A stretch of 64,000 bases of DNA from CALBPI01 sp038533155 (GCA_038533155.1 JBCAZH010000012.1:1-64000), one strand, 5' to 3'. Counted from the first letter of the stretch, positions 53,238 to 62,802 are shown. Notes: generated by a model from the letters alone, not told the origin. Made by a program: numbers and translations.

Positions 53238-53896
53238 TGTACTGCGCTGCCCGATCTGGCGCCGAGTCGACTGGCATCCAGTCGCTGATCAACGCGTTTG
53301 GCGACCGTGTGACACCACTGACCATGGACGTGGAGCGCGCTGAGACGATCCAGACGGCGATCGATCACATCCAGCAGAAATCCGGCCAACTGGAGTGGAT
53401 CATCAACACAGTAGGGCTGTTGCACGAAGGCGAGATACAGCCCGAGCGTCGTCTGGCCGACGTCGATCCGAGTAATGTTCTGCGTGTTTTCGCGGTCAAT
53501 AGTGTGGGACCGCTGCTGTTGGTGCGCTATGCCGCCGAGCTGCTGCCCCGGCAAGCACCATGTGTTGTCGCAAATCTGTCGGCCCGTGTCGGCAGTATTG
53601 GCGATAATCGACTAGGCGGCTGGTACAGCTATCGCGCGTCGAAAGCCGCGCAGAACATGCTGACGAAAACGATGTCTATTGAACTACGACGTCGCTACAA
53701 GCGGGTGAGATGCGTTGCGCTACACCCTGGTACGGTTGCCACAGAACTCAGTGCACCGTTCCGCGGTGGCGTTGCAAAAGACAAGTTGTTCGACGCTGAA
53801 ACGTCGGCGCGACATCTTATGAATGTACTGGAAAACTTGAATGATGAAGACAATGGAAAATTCTTTGCGTGGGATGGTCAGGAGATTCCCTGGTAG
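53238..53896 (+). CDS. Short-chain dehydrogenase/reductase, N-terminus lost in the gap
   Basis: The remaining 219 residues (first complete codon at 53240) cover the SDR core: DRVTPLTMDVER (the DV before the adenine site), WIINTVGLLH (the NNAG-equivalent reading NTVG), the catalytic Ser in VANLSARVGSIGD, YSYRASKAAQNM with Tyr and Lys, and LHPGTVATELS. The TGxxxGxG motif must lie in the gap. The protein resembles the CsgA-like SDR group. Its end overlaps the start of the DUF547 gene by 56 nt. Confidence 0.88.
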
Positions 53897-54638
53897 TGTC
53901 TTGGCGCTGTTGCTAGGGGTAAGTCTGTTCAGCTCGGTCAACGCTGACGAGTTGCACGACGTGTTCCAACCGTTTGCCGAACTCCTGGAATCCGATGTCA
54001 AACAAGGCGATGTGAACTACCCGGCTTTTGCAAACTCCGAGAGTTTTGCTGCAATGATGACGCAACTGGCCAACACCGCGCCGGCGAGGAACGCTGACCA
54101 GGCGACGCGTTTGGCCTTCTACATCAATGCCTACAACGCCACATCCATTCAAGGCATTCTCGACGGCTTCTCGCCATCGACAATCTGGGGGCGGCTCAGG
54201 TTTTTTAAGCGACGCCAGTACGCGCTGTTCAACACATCGATGTCACTGTTCGAGCTCGAGCATGAACGGATCATCAACGAAGGGGATCCGCGCATCCACT
54301 TTGCGATTGTCTGTTCATCGAAATCCTGCCCGCCGTTGCGCAGCACACTGTATACGGCAGAGGGCTTAGATGCTGAGCTGGACGCCGTCACTCGTGCGTT
54401 CGTGAACAACCCGAGCAGCAACCAATTCGACGCGGTCAACCGGACCGCGCGTCTGTCGCGTATCTTCAAATGGTATGGCGATGAATTCGAAAAAGTGGGT
54501 GGTGGATCGCTCGGCGGTTATCTCGCCCGGTATGTAGATGATCCCGATGTGGCCGCTAGCCTTCAAAGCGACACCTGGAAATTCAGCTATTTCGACTACG
54601 ATTGGAGTCTGAATGGCACACCCATCCCCGCCAAGTGA
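53841..54638 (+). CDS. Exported DUF547 protein
   Basis: A 265-residue exported protein. The signal peptide is about 14-36 (VLALLLGVSLFSSVNADE) and the DUF547 signature motifs are LAFYINAYNATSIQGIL, DPRIHFAIVCSSKSCPPLR and a late FKWYGDEFE. DUF547 proteins resemble thiol/peptidase-like folds but are uncharacterised. Possible starts are ATG 53841 (with GGAA upstream), 53853 and 53874. It lies 18 nt before msrP, so it is likely co-transcribed with the MsrPQ system. Confidence 0.87.
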   Translation: MMKTMENSLRGMVRRFPGSVLALLLGVSLFSSVNADELHDVFQPFAELLESDVKQGDVNYPAFANSESFAAMMTQLANTAPARNADQATRLAFYINAYNATSIQGILDGFSPSTIWGRLRFFKRRQYALFNTSMSLFELEHERIINEGDPRIHFAIVCSSKSCPPLRSTLYTAEGLDAELDAVTRAFVNNPSSNQFDAVNRTARLSRIFKWYGDEFEKVGGGSLGGYLARYVDDPDVAASLQSDTWKFSYFDYDWSLNGTPIPAK

Positions 54639-54656
54639 TACGAACCGGAGAATGTC

Positions 54657-55604
54657 ATGTTGATTCGGCGCCCTACCTCGATAAAGCCTAGCGAAATCAC
54701 CAGTGAGTCCGCCTATCTGTCTCGACGGGAGATTGTCACCGCACTGGCGGGCGCGGCTTTGATTCCTGCGGCAGGTCGAGCTGCGACGCTGCCAAGATCG
54801 GGCATGCTCGATGATGTTCAGAGCAGCGAGTTGTCAACGGACGAAACACCGAACACCTTCGAAGAGGTCACGTCCTACAACAACTTCTACGAGTTGGGCC
54901 TGGGCAAGTCCGATCCGGCGAAAAACGCCGATCAACTCAAACCTCGTCCTTGGTCGTTTGAAGTCAGCGGCGAGGCCGACATTACCGGTCAGTTCAACCT
55001 CGAAGATTTCGTTAAGCCGTTTACGCTTGAGGACCGAATCTACCGTTTTCGCTGCGTCGAGGCCTGGTCGATGGTTATCCCATGGGTAGGCATTCCACTG
55101 GCCGATATCGTGAAGTTCTTCCGCCCGAATTCAAAGGCAAAGTACGTCGCATTCGAGACGATTTACGATACCGACATGCTGCCCGCACAACGATCGCGGG
55201 TTCTCGATTGGCCATACCGCGAGGGCCTGACGATCGAAGAGGCAACCCATCCATTGACCATCATGGCGGTTGGGGTTTATGGACGAGTACTTCCCAATCA
55301 GAACGGCGCGCCAATGCGATTGATCGTGCCATGGAAGTATGGATTCAAGAGCATCAAGTCCATCGTCGGCATTCGCTTCACGGAGCAGCAACCGGCGACG
55401 AGCTGGAATCTTGCCAACGCCCGCGAATATGGTTTCTACGCGAACGTCAATCCCGAGGTTGACCATCCCCGTTGGAGCCAAGCTCGAGAACGCAGGATCG
55501 GTGCGGGATTCTTCGCGCCCAAGCAAGAGACGCTGATGTTCAATGGCTACGCCGACCAGGTGGCGGACTTGTACAGCGGACTCGACCTACGTCGCAATTT
55601 CTAA
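54657..55604 (+). CDS. msrP: Methionine sulfoxide reductase catalytic subunit MsrP (YedY)
   Basis: Periplasmic molybdopterin enzyme that repairs oxidised methionines of envelope proteins, fed with electrons by MsrQ. The 315-residue precursor has a Tat signal (SRREIVTALAGAALIPAAG, about 22-40), the sulfite-oxidase fold with YNNFYELGLGKSDP and the molybdenum-ligand Cys133 in FRCVEAWSMVIPW, and GAPMRLIVPWKYGFKS further on. E. coli MsrP is 334 residues. It lies 10 nt before msrQ. Identification is certain from motifs and pairing. Confidence 0.96.
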   Translation: MLIRRPTSIKPSEITSESAYLSRREIVTALAGAALIPAAGRAATLPRSGMLDDVQSSELSTDETPNTFEEVTSYNNFYELGLGKSDPAKNADQLKPRPWSFEVSGEADITGQFNLEDFVKPFTLEDRIYRFRCVEAWSMVIPWVGIPLADIVKFFRPNSKAKYVAFETIYDTDMLPAQRSRVLDWPYREGLTIEEATHPLTIMAVGVYGRVLPNQNGAPMRLIVPWKYGFKSIKSIVGIRFTEQQPATSWNLANAREYGFYANVNPEVDHPRWSQARERRIGAGFFAPKQETLMFNGYADQVADLYSGLDLRRNF

Positions 55605-55614
55605 CGGCCACGGC

Positions 55615-56250
55615 ATGAACACGATCAATCGCGTGCGCTTCATTTTGAAACCTGCGGTGTTTGCCATCGCACTGGTTCCATTTGCGCTCGCAGCCGCGGG
55701 AATCTTCGGTGTCGCCGGCCAATCGTTGGGTGCAAATCCCGCAGAAGCATTACTGGAGCATTTCGGCATCTGGGGCCTGAGATTTCTCTTGCTGGGACTT
55801 GCCGTCACGCCAATAAGAAAACTGACCGGCCTTGTCTGGATCACCCGGTTTCGCCGAATGATCGGACTTTTCGGCGCGTTCTATGTGGCGCTTCACTTCA
55901 GCGTCTATTTGGTACTCGACCAAGGACTGGCACTGGCGCCAATCCTCGAAGATATCGTCAAGCGTCCCTATATTACTGTCGGGTTTGCCGCAGTATTGAT
56001 TTTGCTCGCAATGACACTGACCTCGACCGCACGCGCGCGGCGGCGACTTGGAAAACGTTGGCAGCAGATTCACTACGGCGCTTACGCCGCTGGGATTCTC
56101 GGTGTTTGGCACTTTTGGTGGCAGGTCAAGAAAGACATTACCGAACCGTTGGCCTACGCCATAATCCTTGCCGCGTTACTCGGCTTGCGCCTCGCGTGGC
56201 GACTCAAGCGTCGATCGGTGCCGCCAGCCAGAGCGCCCGGCGTTGCGTAA
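55615..56250 (+). CDS. msrQ: Heme-binding membrane subunit MsrQ (YedZ)
   Basis: Inner-membrane b-type heme protein of the ferric-reductase-like superfamily that passes electrons from quinol or flavin to MsrP. The 211-residue product has six hydrophobic helices and the heme-ligand histidines in ALHFSVYL, WQQIHYGAYAAGILGVWHFWW. LGLAVTPIRKLTG and RRMIGLFGAFY are typical. ATG 55615 is preceded by the msrP stop at a 10-nt gap. Its last 47 nt overlap the convergent M61 peptidase gene. Confidence 0.95.
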   Translation: MNTINRVRFILKPAVFAIALVPFALAAAGIFGVAGQSLGANPAEALLEHFGIWGLRFLLLGLAVTPIRKLTGLVWITRFRRMIGLFGAFYVALHFSVYLVLDQGLALAPILEDIVKRPYITVGFAAVLILLAMTLTSTARARRRLGKRWQQIHYGAYAAGILGVWHFWWQVKKDITEPLAYAIILAALLGLRLAWRLKRRSVPPARAPGVA

Positions 56251-58021
56251 CGGCAGCATCAGACACGTCATCCCGCTCGGCTAGCACCACCGTATCCAAT
56301 TTTGCGGCTGCCACCGTCAGCATCAAACGCAACAGTCGAGAACGTCGGAACACGTGCAGCTCGACGGTCTGCCCCGGCTCCGATTGGGTGAACATCCTCG
56401 CCACGCGCGCTGGATCCGCCTTGAGGCCGTCGACTGAGACAATTTCGTCGCCAGCCGACAAGCCGGCGCGTTGCGCGGGACCATCGGTCATCACAGCGGC
56501 AACTCGTGTTTGGCCAGAAGCGACTCGAAATCCCAAGTAACCCGGAACCGGGTTCGATGTGCTCATACCACCTGCATCCGCAGGACCCGTTGCCGGCCTC
56601 AAGACCCAACGGATGCCGACCGCATTGAACAAGGTTTCAAAATCCGGGTCTTCATAACCCCGGATAAAACGATCGAACCAACCTTGCAACGCGCCGCCGG
56701 TCAACTCCGCGACGACGGTTTCCAATCCGGCCTCTGGCATCCCATGTCCATCGACGTAGAAACGTTGCCAGCACACCCGCATAACCTCGTCGAGCGTGGT
56801 CGTGGTTCGGGTACGTAGCGTCAGATCAAGCGCCAACGCGATGGCCGCACCTTTTGCGTAATAACTCACAATCGCGTTGGTCGCGTTTTCATCTTGCTTG
56901 TAGAACTTGGTCCACGCATCGAAGCTTGAGTCGGCCAGAGTCTGGTGGTGCCGACCGGACGTTCTCCACACTCGCGTCAGGTTTTGCGCCAGAAGATTGA
57001 GGTACTCCTTGGGTTCGATAACTCCGCTGCGTACCAGCGCAAGATCATCGTAGTAACTCGTCACGCCCTCGAAGACCCACAGAAGACTCGTATGCACCTC
57101 GCGGGACAGATCCAAGGGCGAGAAAGCGGCGGGCTTGAGCCTTCGGACATTCCACAGATGAAAGTACTCGTGGCTGATCAGCCCCAACAGCTTCCGATAA
57201 GCCGATGGGTTATGCGCGGCACCCGCGCGCGGCAGATCGTCGATACCGATGGCAAGACTGGTCGACCATCGATGTTCAAGCCCACCGTAGGTATCGACCT
57301 CGGCAAAAGCCAAGACATCGTAGCGATCCAAATCGGTTGGCGTGCCAAGCAGTTCATGATGGGTTGCGAAAATCCGTTCACAGTCACGTGCGAGTCGCGC
57401 TTCGTCGAAATCCCCGCCACCGCGGATCATCAAACGATGCGGGACGCCGGCGGCCGAAAAGGAGATGTTAGTCTGCACCGCGATTTCCACGGGATGGTCG
57501 AGCAATTCATCATAATCGCTACAGACATAGCGACCGAAGCCGCGCTCGTCGACCGCCACGGGCCGCATTGAAGTGCCTACCCAAGCCTCGTCCGGCAGTT
57601 CCGGCATCGGCGCAATCTCCAACTCGATGTCGCCCGTGTACCCAACGACTTCAGGAAACAGACAAGCGCCATTGAAATACGCGTGATGCAGATCCAGGTG
57701 CGCCCCACGCACGGATAAATCCCAGGCGTAAACCAATAGATCCACGACGATATCGGCGTCGCCGGAGTCACCGGCATCGGGCCCAGCGATGCGCCAACTC
57801 GACTTGTCATACCGCTCGACAGCAAGTTCGGTGGACTCGCTCTTGGCGCTCACACGCACCACGTGGCGCGCGTAATCACGCACCATGTAGCTACCCGGAA
57901 TCCACGCCGGCAACCGGATGACCAGCGCTCCAGTCACCGAGCGGGCGGGAATCCGTAACTGAACCTCAAACTCGTGGCTTGCAGGGTTCGAGGCCGCAAC
58001 GTGGTAGCGCAAGTTGGCCAT
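56204..58021 (-). CDS. M61-family aminopeptidase with a PDZ domain
   Basis: A 605-residue zinc peptidase of the glycyl-aminopeptidase (M61) family. An N-terminal beta domain (RLPAWIPGSYMVRDYARHVV) is followed by the catalytic domain with HEYFH (His284, Glu285, His288) and the third ligand Glu318 in WVFEGVTSYYDDL, then a PDZ domain (about 500-580, GYLGFRVAS ... GPAQRAGLSAGDEIVSVDG). No signal peptide is visible, so it is probably cytoplasmic. The ATG at 58021 shares one base with the stop of the upstream gene (TAATG), implying coupling to the amidinotransferase-fold genes. The open frame extends to 58060 without similarity. Confidence 0.93.
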   Translation of the reverse strand: MANLRYHVAASNPASHEFEVQLRIPARSVTGALVIRLPAWIPGSYMVRDYARHVVRVSAKSESTELAVERYDKSSWRIAGPDAGDSGDADIVVDLLVYAWDLSVRGAHLDLHHAYFNGACLFPEVVGYTGDIELEIAPMPELPDEAWVGTSMRPVAVDERGFGRYVCSDYDELLDHPVEIAVQTNISFSAAGVPHRLMIRGGGDFDEARLARDCERIFATHHELLGTPTDLDRYDVLAFAEVDTYGGLEHRWSTSLAIGIDDLPRAGAAHNPSAYRKLLGLISHEYFHLWNVRRLKPAAFSPLDLSREVHTSLLWVFEGVTSYYDDLALVRSGVIEPKEYLNLLAQNLTRVWRTSGRHHQTLADSSFDAWTKFYKQDENATNAIVSYYAKGAAIALALDLTLRTRTTTTLDEVMRVCWQRFYVDGHGMPEAGLETVVAELTGGALQGWFDRFIRGYEDPDFETLFNAVGIRWVLRPATGPADAGGMSTSNPVPGYLGFRVASGQTRVAAVMTDGPAQRAGLSAGDEIVSVDGLKADPARVARMFTQSEPGQTVELHVFRRSRLLRLMLTVAAAKLDTVVLAERDDVSDAAVTQRRALWLAAPIDA

Positions 58022-58848
58022 TAGTGCGAGACCGGCTCCGTCAGTTTCAGACTCAGACACTTCGCCGAACCACCCGACTTCAGAAACTCCGAGAGATTCA
58101 CCTCATGCACCGTAAAGCCAGCAAGCATCAGTTGCGCCTTCAATGGGCTCGAGGCCTGATGCACAAACACTTCGTGACCGACGTTGATCGCATTACAGGC
58201 AAAATTCCCGGCATCCACCGTGTCCACCACAATGCGTTTATGCGGCGGTACCCGCGTCTCGATCGCAAGGCGCGATTCATAATCGAAGGCTGGCGGGTGA
58301 TACATCAAAAATCCATCCGTCAATGGACAGAAGCATGTGTCGATATGATAGAAACGCGGATCGGTCAGTCGAATCGAAACCAGCTCCCGTTCGAAGAACG
58401 CCTCGATTTCCGGATGTGCTTCAATCTCGGTTCTAAAACCGTACCCCGTCCACAACCAAGGACCGCCACGATCGATCAGGCAATCGCCCGCCCCCTCAAA
58501 GCCTAGCTTCTCATCGAGATCAAGAAGCTCGTAGCCATTGTCGCGAAACCAGGTTTTGAAGTGCGCCTCTTCCGGCCGCCGTTCGTGCGGCACGAAATGA
58601 CTGGCGATCGCCTTGTTACCATAAACTGCTCCGGCGTTGGCGGTGAACACCATGTCTGGCAAATCCGGTTGCGGCGCAATCGTCACAACATCGGCGAACT
58701 CGCCGACCTTCTTAGCCAGCGCTTCCCACTGCTCTCGGGCTTTTGCGCGGTCGAGCTGTCCTTCGTTGCCGGCCATCCAAGGATTGATCGCGTTATCCAC
58801 CGTAAAATAGTCCGGCGGGCACATGAGAATTTTATCTCGTTGGTTCAT
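58021..58848 (-). CDS. Amidinotransferase-fold hydrolase (DDAH/arginine deiminase-like)
   Basis: A 275-residue member of the guanidino-group-modifying superfamily (pentein fold). Visible catalytic elements are DMVFTANAGAVYG, the acidic motif FEGAGDCLID, the catalytic His in YHIDTCFCPL and the C-terminal nucleophile Cys264 in GGSAKCLSLKL. Relatives hydrolyse dimethylarginine, arginine or other guanidino compounds; the exact substrate is unknown, though the GGSAKC form is close to proteins annotated as dimethylargininase-like. ATG 58848 (a TTG precedes it). It is 62 nt downstream of ctlX, a second enzyme of the same fold. Confidence 0.85.
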   Translation of the reverse strand: MNQRDKILMCPPDYFTVDNAINPWMAGNEGQLDRAKAREQWEALAKKVGEFADVVTIAPQPDLPDMVFTANAGAVYGNKAIASHFVPHERRPEEAHFKTWFRDNGYELLDLDEKLGFEGAGDCLIDRGGPWLWTGYGFRTEIEAHPEIEAFFERELVSIRLTDPRFYHIDTCFCPLTDGFLMYHPPAFDYESRLAIETRVPPHKRIVVDTVDAGNFACNAINVGHEVFVHQASSPLKAQLMLAGFTVHEVNLSEFLKSGGSAKCLSLKLTEPVSH

Positions 58849-58910
58849 CAAAATATCTCGCTGAGCGCTCTCAAAAAAGGCGCTAAGTGTAGCCGTTCCG
58901 GCCGCCCGAA

Positions 58911-59834
58911 TCAGGTCTGTTTGGGCAGATGAACTTCGGCGAGCATGCAGCGTACGCTGCCCCCGGATTGTTGCTCGATATGGCTTATGTCACTACTGAC
59001 GAGCTGCGCATGGTCGGCCAACCGTTCGCGATGCGCCGAGGTCAAACTCTCGAGTGCCTGCGAAGACATTGCGATCACTGGACCATCCGCGCCTTTGAGC
59101 TCAAGCATGTTGCCGGCGAATCGCTCCATCTGATCGAAGCCAATGTCCACAATTTCATGGCCGGTCGCCTCGAGCGAGGCGACCACGCGAGCGCGGTCTT
59201 CGTCGACGATCGATGCCAAGCACACCGCTGCCACCGAACTGCCGACGAACATCATGACGTTCGTGTGGTAAATCGGCAGCCCTTCACGGTCTTGCGCCAG
59301 GAATAGCTCCGCGCGATAACCCAGCCGATCACAGACCTCATGCACAAGACCCGAATCAGTCCGCGACGATCGACAAGCGTAGGCAATACGATTTACGCGA
59401 TCGAGGACGAGACTGCCTGTTCCCTCCAGGAATCGCCCTTCCAATTCAGCGTCGGCGAAATCGACAATCTCTTTGACATCAAACCCAATCCGACCTAGCG
59501 CGTCGACGATGTCCATGCGTCGCTCCGTTCGGCGATTGACCGCCTCCATTGGATACAACAACACTCGTCCGTCAGGGTGCGTACTTACCCAATTGTTGGG
59601 AAACACCGAGTCCGGTGTATGCGGTTCCGGCGTATCGTCAAAAACGAGGCAATTGACACCCGCCCGTCTGAGCGCAACCACCAAACCGTCGAATTGCTGT
59701 TGCGCCAGCATGTTGGATGCGGAGAGGTCTTTATCTGGCTCGCGCGCTTGAAACGCGTTGCTGGCAGCCGTGTGCGGGTTCGACTGAAACCGGCACGGTC
59801 TGACCAGAAACACGGTATCGGTGGCTTGTGTCAT
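58911..59834 (-). CDS. ctlX: CtlX-type citrulline/arginine deiminase-related hydrolase
   Basis: A 307-residue pentein-fold enzyme of the CtlX group, known from citrulline utilisation loci. Motifs: FLVRPCRFQSNPHTAASNAFQ at the start, PDSVFPNNWVSTHPDGRVLLYPM, the acidic EGTGSLVLD, the catalytic His in IYHTNVMMFVG and the nucleophile Cys296 in GGSVRCMLAEV. ATG 59834 follows the GST stop by only 3 nt. The pair of CtlX and a second pentein-fold enzyme in one operon suggests breakdown of arginine-derived compounds. Confidence 0.88.
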   Translation of the reverse strand: MTQATDTVFLVRPCRFQSNPHTAASNAFQAREPDKDLSASNMLAQQQFDGLVVALRRAGVNCLVFDDTPEPHTPDSVFPNNWVSTHPDGRVLLYPMEAVNRRTERRMDIVDALGRIGFDVKEIVDFADAELEGRFLEGTGSLVLDRVNRIAYACRSSRTDSGLVHEVCDRLGYRAELFLAQDREGLPIYHTNVMMFVGSSVAAVCLASIVDEDRARVVASLEATGHEIVDIGFDQMERFAGNMLELKGADGPVIAMSSQALESLTSAHRERLADHAQLVSSDISHIEQQSGGSVRCMLAEVHLPKQT

Positions 59835-59837
59835 CAA

Positions 59838-60467
59838 TCAGACGCGCGCGCTTGGTCGACTCGAAACAGCCTCATGCCAGCGGCGCAAGTTCGGTTGTGA
59901 CTCTTGAATCGGCAACTTGATCCACGCGCACATATCAATTGTGATCAGCGCGGTAATGTCTGCCATCGAGTATTGCTCGCCGCAGATGAACTCGCGATCA
60001 GCAAGCTGAGCGTCGAGCCTCGCCATAAACAACTCAGCGCGCTTACGCCCGCGTGGCACCAACTCCGGAATCTGCTCAAAACCTGCCGGCCCTGTGATCG
60101 ACCGCCCCTTAAAACCCTTAGCGTGGTTTCTAAAAGACTCCGCGACCGCAGCAAGACCTTGCTGCTCAATCCGTGCATTCCATTGCAGAATTTCCGCTCG
60201 TGCTTTTGGCGAAGACCCGAGCAATGCTGGGGTCGGAAACTCGGATTCTAGAAAGTCGCAGATCGCGATGGTCTCGGTGAACACCGTCCCATCATCGAGC
60301 TGTAGAACCGGCACCGTGCAGTCCGGATTGATTTTTCGGAAGGCATCCCCGAGATGCTCGCCACTCCCAAGGTCCACTTGCTGAACAGCGATATCAACGC
60401 CTTTCTCGGCAATAAACACCCGCACTCGGCGTGGGCTGGGCGCTGGTTGGCAATCGTAAAAGAGCAT
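59838..60467 (-). CDS. Glutathione S-transferase family protein
   Basis: A 209-residue GST: N-terminal thioredoxin-fold domain (MLFYDCQPAPSPRRVRVFIAEKGVDI, INPDCTVPVLQLDDGTVFTETIAICDFLE) with the cis-Pro and the glutathione-binding ET-like pair, then an all-helical C-terminal domain containing FICGEQYSMADITALITIDM, the usual N-capping box. Substrate unknown. The ATG at 60467 was chosen; an upstream in-frame codon at 60488 adds seven residues. It is the first gene of the run GST-ctlX-DDAH-like-M61. Confidence 0.93.
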   Translation of the reverse strand: MLFYDCQPAPSPRRVRVFIAEKGVDIAVQQVDLGSGEHLGDAFRKINPDCTVPVLQLDDGTVFTETIAICDFLESEFPTPALLGSSPKARAEILQWNARIEQQGLAAVAESFRNHAKGFKGRSITGPAGFEQIPELVPRGRKRAELFMARLDAQLADREFICGEQYSMADITALITIDMCAWIKLPIQESQPNLRRWHEAVSSRPSARV

Positions 60468-60532
60468 TTGGTCGTCCCCCGACTCCATCGAAACAGGCCC
60501 TACGATAAAACGCGGCCCGCTGGGACGCCAGC

Positions 60533-62743
60533 CTAAGGCAGAAAGGCGTAGCCTACCTTCATAAAGAACCCACGATCGACCTCGGTGAGATCCGTAATCG
60601 TGTCATCTTCGAGTCGACTATCGCCGTAGCCCAGGAAGAACACCGTTTGCGGATTGATCGTGTAGGACCAAAGCAACTGACTAGACAATCGGCGCGTCGA
60701 TGCATCCACAGGATCGACGAAATTCGACACGTTGCGATCCACATCGCGATGGGTCAACACCACGCGAAAGAACGTGCGCGGGTTCATTTGGTACTGCACA
60801 CGGAGGTCCGTTAGGTTGACCGTGAATACCCTGTCACCCTCCGCCTCGAGCTCTTGCCAGGTATGCCGCAAGCGAAGCGCCAAGCCGTCACCCAGCCGCA
60901 ACGTGGTTCGCGGGCTGATCGTCAAATTTTTACCAAGGCGCGAATTCGCGAAATCGATCTGGTCACCCCCTGATACCAGCAGCCCAAGAAACACCGATCC
61001 GGTCGGTTGCGTCTCGGTGTACAAGAACCCCCGAGACTCCTCGTACAACGTGTCCTCGAACAAGCGGTCACGGTGGACCAAACCGATTTCAGCGTAGCTC
61101 TGACCAACGAAGTTGATATCCGCGCGCATCTCAAGCTCGCGCTCGAGCAACTGCCCGTCGGCGTCATGCGTGATGTCGTAGTCACCGCCAATCGAGGCAC
61201 GACTCCACCAAAGACCAGCCTCCGGGTTGAAGAAACGGAACATGCCGATGATGGATTTATCGAAATCTACTTGCGGCACAAAGCCCAGATCCGCACGAAA
61301 GTCGCGGCCGAAATCGAGATACTGCGCGTAGTGAAGCCAATTTCTTGAACGCCGTTCGAAGCGAGCACGTAGCGCGTGGCCGGACTGTTCATCGTCGAGG
61401 CCAAACTCCTCGGTGATTGACTCCGGGTTCTGCGTGTTGCTCTGCAAGAACTGACCTTCGATCGTGTAGTAGTCAGCGAACTGAGCGCGGCCATCGACAC
61501 CGATCACCGTATTGCGATAGTCACCCGCCTGGCGCTGCGTCGCGAGTGCGCCCACTCGTGAGTTGCGCCCGACGTCATACGCATAGCGCGCGACGGCAGC
61601 CTCGCTCTCTTCATCCAAAGTGGTGATCTCGGAACCTTGCGCACCCGGCAACAGCAAATTTGTCGTCGTATCGTTCGCGACAAACGCACCAAAAGTATGA
61701 CCGGCCGCCTTGCCGGTGATCTTGGCGCCGAAGTCAGGGTCAGCTAGGTTTCGTGTGAACACCGCATTGATCGGTGATGCGAAGAAGTCCGCGCCTTCCA
61801 AAAAGAACGGACGTTGTTCCGGGAAAAACAGCGCAAATTGTTGGTTCACTTGGACCTGTGCGACGTCTGCCTCCACCTGAGAGAAATCGGGATTCAAAGT
61901 CGCAGTGAGATTGATATCAGGCGTGATGCCCCACCGTACATCCAACGCGGGCTCGAACTCGATATCGCCTTCGACGAGCACAGGCTCCGGCACATCGGTG
62001 TCCGCCGCGCTATCTGTCCGAATCGCGGTCGCAGATGGCGCGATAATCAGATTGCGGCCAGGGTCGGCACTGGCGAAACCGCGCATCTTGTCGAGTTGGC
62101 AGAGATAACACGGCACGCTGCGGTCTTGGACATTGTTCGAGAGTCGGTAGCGAAAATCGCGCGGGCGGACGCGGATTAGGTCGAAACCAAACGTCTTGGC
62201 ATCATCACCGGCTGGAAACTGCAGACTTTGGAAGGGTATGCGCATCTCGACGACATAGCCTTCCTCATCCAACGCACCTTTTGAATCCCAAATCGCGTCC
62301 CAACTGTCATCTTCATTGCCGTTGACGTCATCGAACGTCAGGTCCATCTGAATCCCAAACGGATTGGCAAAAAACTCGAACGCACGACGCTGATCGTTGA
62401 ACGTATCGAGAACGATTCCTACCCAGTCGTCGTCGTAAGCATCGTCGCGATCAGCGAGAAACGCGACGATAGAATCCGGGTTGGGGTCATACGCGCGGAA
62501 CGCAACGTAGAGATCGCTGCCGTTTTCTGCAAGGTAAGCCACGGTTCGGACACTGGCTGGCTCGTTTTCAGCGGGTCGTGTCTCGTAACCAAGCTCGACC
62601 GTCGTCGCTTCCGCCCAAAACGCCTCATCGAGATGACCATCGAGTTCGGGCGCGCCATTGACGAGCGGAATATCGATATCCGCTGATGCTGCGCTGCAAC
62701 CAATGATCGTCGCAATCAAAGCGGCAGCCCTTAGCCCATCCAT
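60533..62743 (-). CDS. DUF5916 protein: CBM9-like domain plus outer-membrane barrel
   Basis: A 736-residue outer-membrane protein. The signal peptide ends near SAASAD (about 22). An N-terminal carbohydrate-binding-module-9-like domain starts APELDGHLDEAFWAEAT and includes DDDWVGIVLDTFNDQRRAFEFFANPFG. The DUF5916 signature LNPDFSQVEADVAQVQVNQQ and FFPEQRPFFLEGADFF is followed by a long barrel to KVGYAFLP. A CYLC pair lies at about 200. The ATG at 62743 has GGGGGA upstream; the frame is open to 62878. The function of DUF5916 is unknown, but these barrels often sit near peptidase or TonB-receptor genes. Confidence 0.92.
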   Translation of the reverse strand: MDGLRAAALIATIIGCSAASADIDIPLVNGAPELDGHLDEAFWAEATTVELGYETRPAENEPASVRTVAYLAENGSDLYVAFRAYDPNPDSIVAFLADRDDAYDDDWVGIVLDTFNDQRRAFEFFANPFGIQMDLTFDDVNGNEDDSWDAIWDSKGALDEEGYVVEMRIPFQSLQFPAGDDAKTFGFDLIRVRPRDFRYRLSNNVQDRSVPCYLCQLDKMRGFASADPGRNLIIAPSATAIRTDSAADTDVPEPVLVEGDIEFEPALDVRWGITPDINLTATLNPDFSQVEADVAQVQVNQQFALFFPEQRPFFLEGADFFASPINAVFTRNLADPDFGAKITGKAAGHTFGAFVANDTTTNLLLPGAQGSEITTLDEESEAAVARYAYDVGRNSRVGALATQRQAGDYRNTVIGVDGRAQFADYYTIEGQFLQSNTQNPESITEEFGLDDEQSGHALRARFERRSRNWLHYAQYLDFGRDFRADLGFVPQVDFDKSIIGMFRFFNPEAGLWWSRASIGGDYDITHDADGQLLERELEMRADINFVGQSYAEIGLVHRDRLFEDTLYEESRGFLYTETQPTGSVFLGLLVSGGDQIDFANSRLGKNLTISPRTTLRLGDGLALRLRHTWQELEAEGDRVFTVNLTDLRVQYQMNPRTFFRVVLTHRDVDRNVSNFVDPVDASTRRLSSQLLWSYTINPQTVFFLGYGDSRLEDDTITDLTEVDRGFFMKVGYAFLP

Positions 62744-62802
62744 GTGCGTCCCCCAGTCATTGATGATTGGAGATAAGACGTCCGACAACGGAAAAGGTTT
62801 AG

